From an uncultured Porphyromonadaceae bacterium (GTDB lineage Bacteria; Bacteroidota; Bacteroidia; Bacteroidales; Muribaculaceae): a stretch of DNA of 6,966 nucleotides. How positions within the stretch are numbered: position 1 is the first letter of the stretch; each line of letters starts with the position of its first letter. Positions 5,802 through 6,966 of the stretch are shown here, one piece after another. The DNA lies in assembly GCA_900554265.1 (NCBI GenBank), contig USGZ01000084.1:1-6966 (forward strand), in the 5' to 3' direction. Under the pieces are notes generated by a model that was not told where the DNA came from, ran no database searches, and was given only the letters and a program-made list of their open reading frames with translations. A program made the translations under genes and the position numbers.

Positions 5802-6713
5802 TCACCCCTTGAACAGGGGCGTCGGGTAGAGGCCGGAGGCGTAGAGTTCGGCGAACTTGGCAACGACGCCGGGACGGTCCTCGGCGTAGGTCACGCCGAA
5901 CCAGCGCGAGTCGGTGTCGAGCACCTTGAAAGTAGCCTCGCCGGATTTGATGAGCGCGTCGGCGACGTCGGGAATTACCTGCTCGGCCTTGGGCGTGGTC
6001 AGGTCGCGGTTCAGGAAGCTGCGGAACTCGCGGGCGGCGTAGTCGAAGTAGTCGGGCGTGAAGCCCCACATGTTCATCGACACGGGCGTGTTGGCTTCGA
6101 GGGCCTGGACTTGACCGTTCTCGTCCTCGAAGACAATGCGACGTTCGGCGTCGTACTTGATTCCGCGGCGCTCGGTCACGGAGGTGAGATGGCCCTCGGC
6201 GTCGGCGGTGCATACGCCGCGGCTCACGCCTCCGCTCTCGCTCATGGTGTTGCCTACGCGGAAGCCGACCATGGCATAGTCGCCCTTACGGCTGCGGGGG
6301 CGCTGGAGCTCCTCGGCGATTACGCGGAAGGAATCGCGGCCGTAGAAGTCGTCGGCGTTGATTACGGCGAATGGCTCGTTGATAACACCGGCGGCCATGA
6401 GTACGGCGTGGGCCGGACCCCAGGGCTTGGTGCGCTCCTCAGGGCAGGTGTAGCCCTCCGGGAGCTTGTCGATGCTCTGGAACACGACCTCGACGGGGAT
6501 ATGGCCCTCGTACTTGGCGAGCACTTTCTCGCGGAAGTCCTTCTCGAAGTCCTTGCGGATAACGAAAACGACCTTTCCGAATCCGGCGCGGATGGCGTCG
6601 AAGATGGAATAGTCCATTATGGTCTCGCCGTCGGGGCCGAGTCCGTCGAGCTGCTTGAGTCCGCCGTAGCGGCTGCCCATGCCGGCGGCAAGGACATATA
6701 GTGTGGGTTTCAT
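5802..6713 (-). CDS. Sugar-phosphate nucleotidyltransferase-like protein
   Basis: This 303-residue cytoplasmic protein has the nucleotidyl-transferase fold of enzymes that join a sugar 1-phosphate to an NTP, releasing pyrophosphate and making an NDP-sugar. The N-terminal signature is VLAAGMGSRYGGLKQL at 7-22, where Arg15 and Lys20 match the pyrophosphorylase catalytic positions. KPWGPAHAVL at 96-105 matches the nucleotide-binding loop. INADDFYG at 118-125 supplies the metal-binding aspartate (Asp121 or Asp122). The later part, with NMWGFTPDYFDY at about 214-225 and DSRWFGVTYAEDRPGV near 267-282, looks like the sugar-binding half. There is no left-handed helix or acyltransferase domain, unlike GlmU. 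Its ATG overlaps the galM stop in ATGA, so the two are translationally coupled. The sugar and nucleotide are not identifiable from sequence; from memory, close homologues are common in Bacteroidota under generic names. Confidence 0.85.
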   Translation of the reverse strand: MKPTLYVLAAGMGSRYGGLKQLDGLGPDGETIMDYSIFDAIRAGFGKVVFVIRKDFEKDFREKVLAKYEGHIPVEVVFQSIDKLPEGYTCPEERTKPWGPAHAVLMAAGVINEPFAVINADDFYGRDSFRVIAEELQRPRSRKGDYAMVGFRVGNTMSESGGVSRGVCTADAEGHLTSVTERRGIKYDAERRIVFEDENGQVQALEANTPVSMNMWGFTPDYFDYAAREFRSFLNRDLTTPKAEQVIPDVADALIKSGEATFKVLDTDSRWFGVTYAEDRPGVVAKFAELYASGLYPTPLFKG

Positions 6714-6966
6714 TTTGCAGAAAATCTGAAGATTATGGTCTGGTCGTACTTTTCGCCCGGACGCAGTATGGTGCCGGGGAACTGAGGTTTGTTGGGAGCA
6801 TCAGGGAAAGCCTGGCACTCGATAGCCACGGCGTCGTAGTCGTGGTACTCGCTGCCGGATTTACTCTTTGGCGAGCCCTCGAACCAGTTGCCGGTGTAGA
6901 CCTGTACGCCGGGCTGGGTGGTATAGACGTCGAGGACGCGTCCGGATTCGGGGTCTTCGAGGCGGG
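6710..6966 (-). CDS. galM: Aldose 1-epimerase (galactose mutarotase), C-terminal part, cut by window edge
   Basis: The last 84 residues of a mutarotase are visible. The enzyme interconverts alpha and beta anomers of galactose or glucose and usually feeds the Leloir pathway. The fragment carries TTQPGVQVYTGNW at residues 15-27 of the visible part, and then VAIECQAFPDAPN. The Glu in IECQ (codon 6818-6820) is at the position of the catalytic base of GalM enzymes. The ending FPGTILRPGEKYDQ is typical of the family. The short open frame is intact to a TGA at 6710-6712, which overlaps the next ATG by sharing ATGA. The start and the catalytic histidines lie beyond the window, as does any promoter, and whether a signal peptide is present cannot be told. 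Confidence 0.92.
   Translation of the reverse strand, partial: RLEDPESGRVLDVYTTQPGVQVYTGNWFEGSPKSKSGSEYHDYDAVAIECQAFPDAPNKPQFPGTILRPGEKYDQTIIFRFSAK

Overview
The window reads as an ordinary chromosomal segment of a high-GC member of the Bacteroidota, most likely Bacteroidales. Three things point there: a PorQ-type outer-membrane protein next to cmk and ispH, start codons without a clear Shine-Dalgarno sequence, and promoters with the Bacteroidota TAnnTTTG -7 element (a very good one before pgk, with TTG 20 bp upstream). I cannot name the genus. All nine genes are housekeeping or envelope genes. I found no RNA gene, transposase, CRISPR array, phage gene or defence system.

Layout. Positions 1-2786 hold a minus-strand run read from right to left: a CvfB-like S1 RNA-binding protein (1950-2786), the PorQ-type barrel protein (885-1910), cytidylate kinase cmk (182-877) and the first 56 codons of ispH (1-169, cut by the window edge). 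The gaps are 39, 7 and 12 nt, so this is probably one operon. A 165-bp AT-richer divergent region (2787-2951) separates it from a plus-strand run: rsmG (2952-3593), an MBL-fold hydrolase 21 nt later (3615-4262), then pgk (4356-5603) behind its own promoter. A 198-bp convergent spacer (5604-5801) follows. It holds two tandem hairpin repeats, a bidirectional intrinsic terminator and a pair of GATTAATC palindromes. Beyond it, on the minus strand, are a sugar-phosphate nucleotidyltransferase-like gene (5802-6713) and the 3' end of galM (6710-6966, cut by the edge). Their start and stop codons overlap as ATGA.

How the genes fit together. The left operon mixes RNA binding, an envelope protein, pyrimidine nucleotide supply and the last step of the MEP isoprenoid pathway. 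The middle run covers ribosomal RNA methylation, a probable small-thioester or thiol hydrolase, and glycolysis. The right pair joins sugar anomer interconversion to probable nucleotide-sugar synthesis. No known system links all of these.

I see no credible new multi-gene system. The most interesting non-coding signal is the two-copy hairpin repeat just after pgk: the copies differ mainly by two compensatory base-pair swaps, which suggests that the fold itself matters (a REP-like element or a structured 3' UTR). The gene of least certain function is the nucleotidyltransferase coupled to galM.
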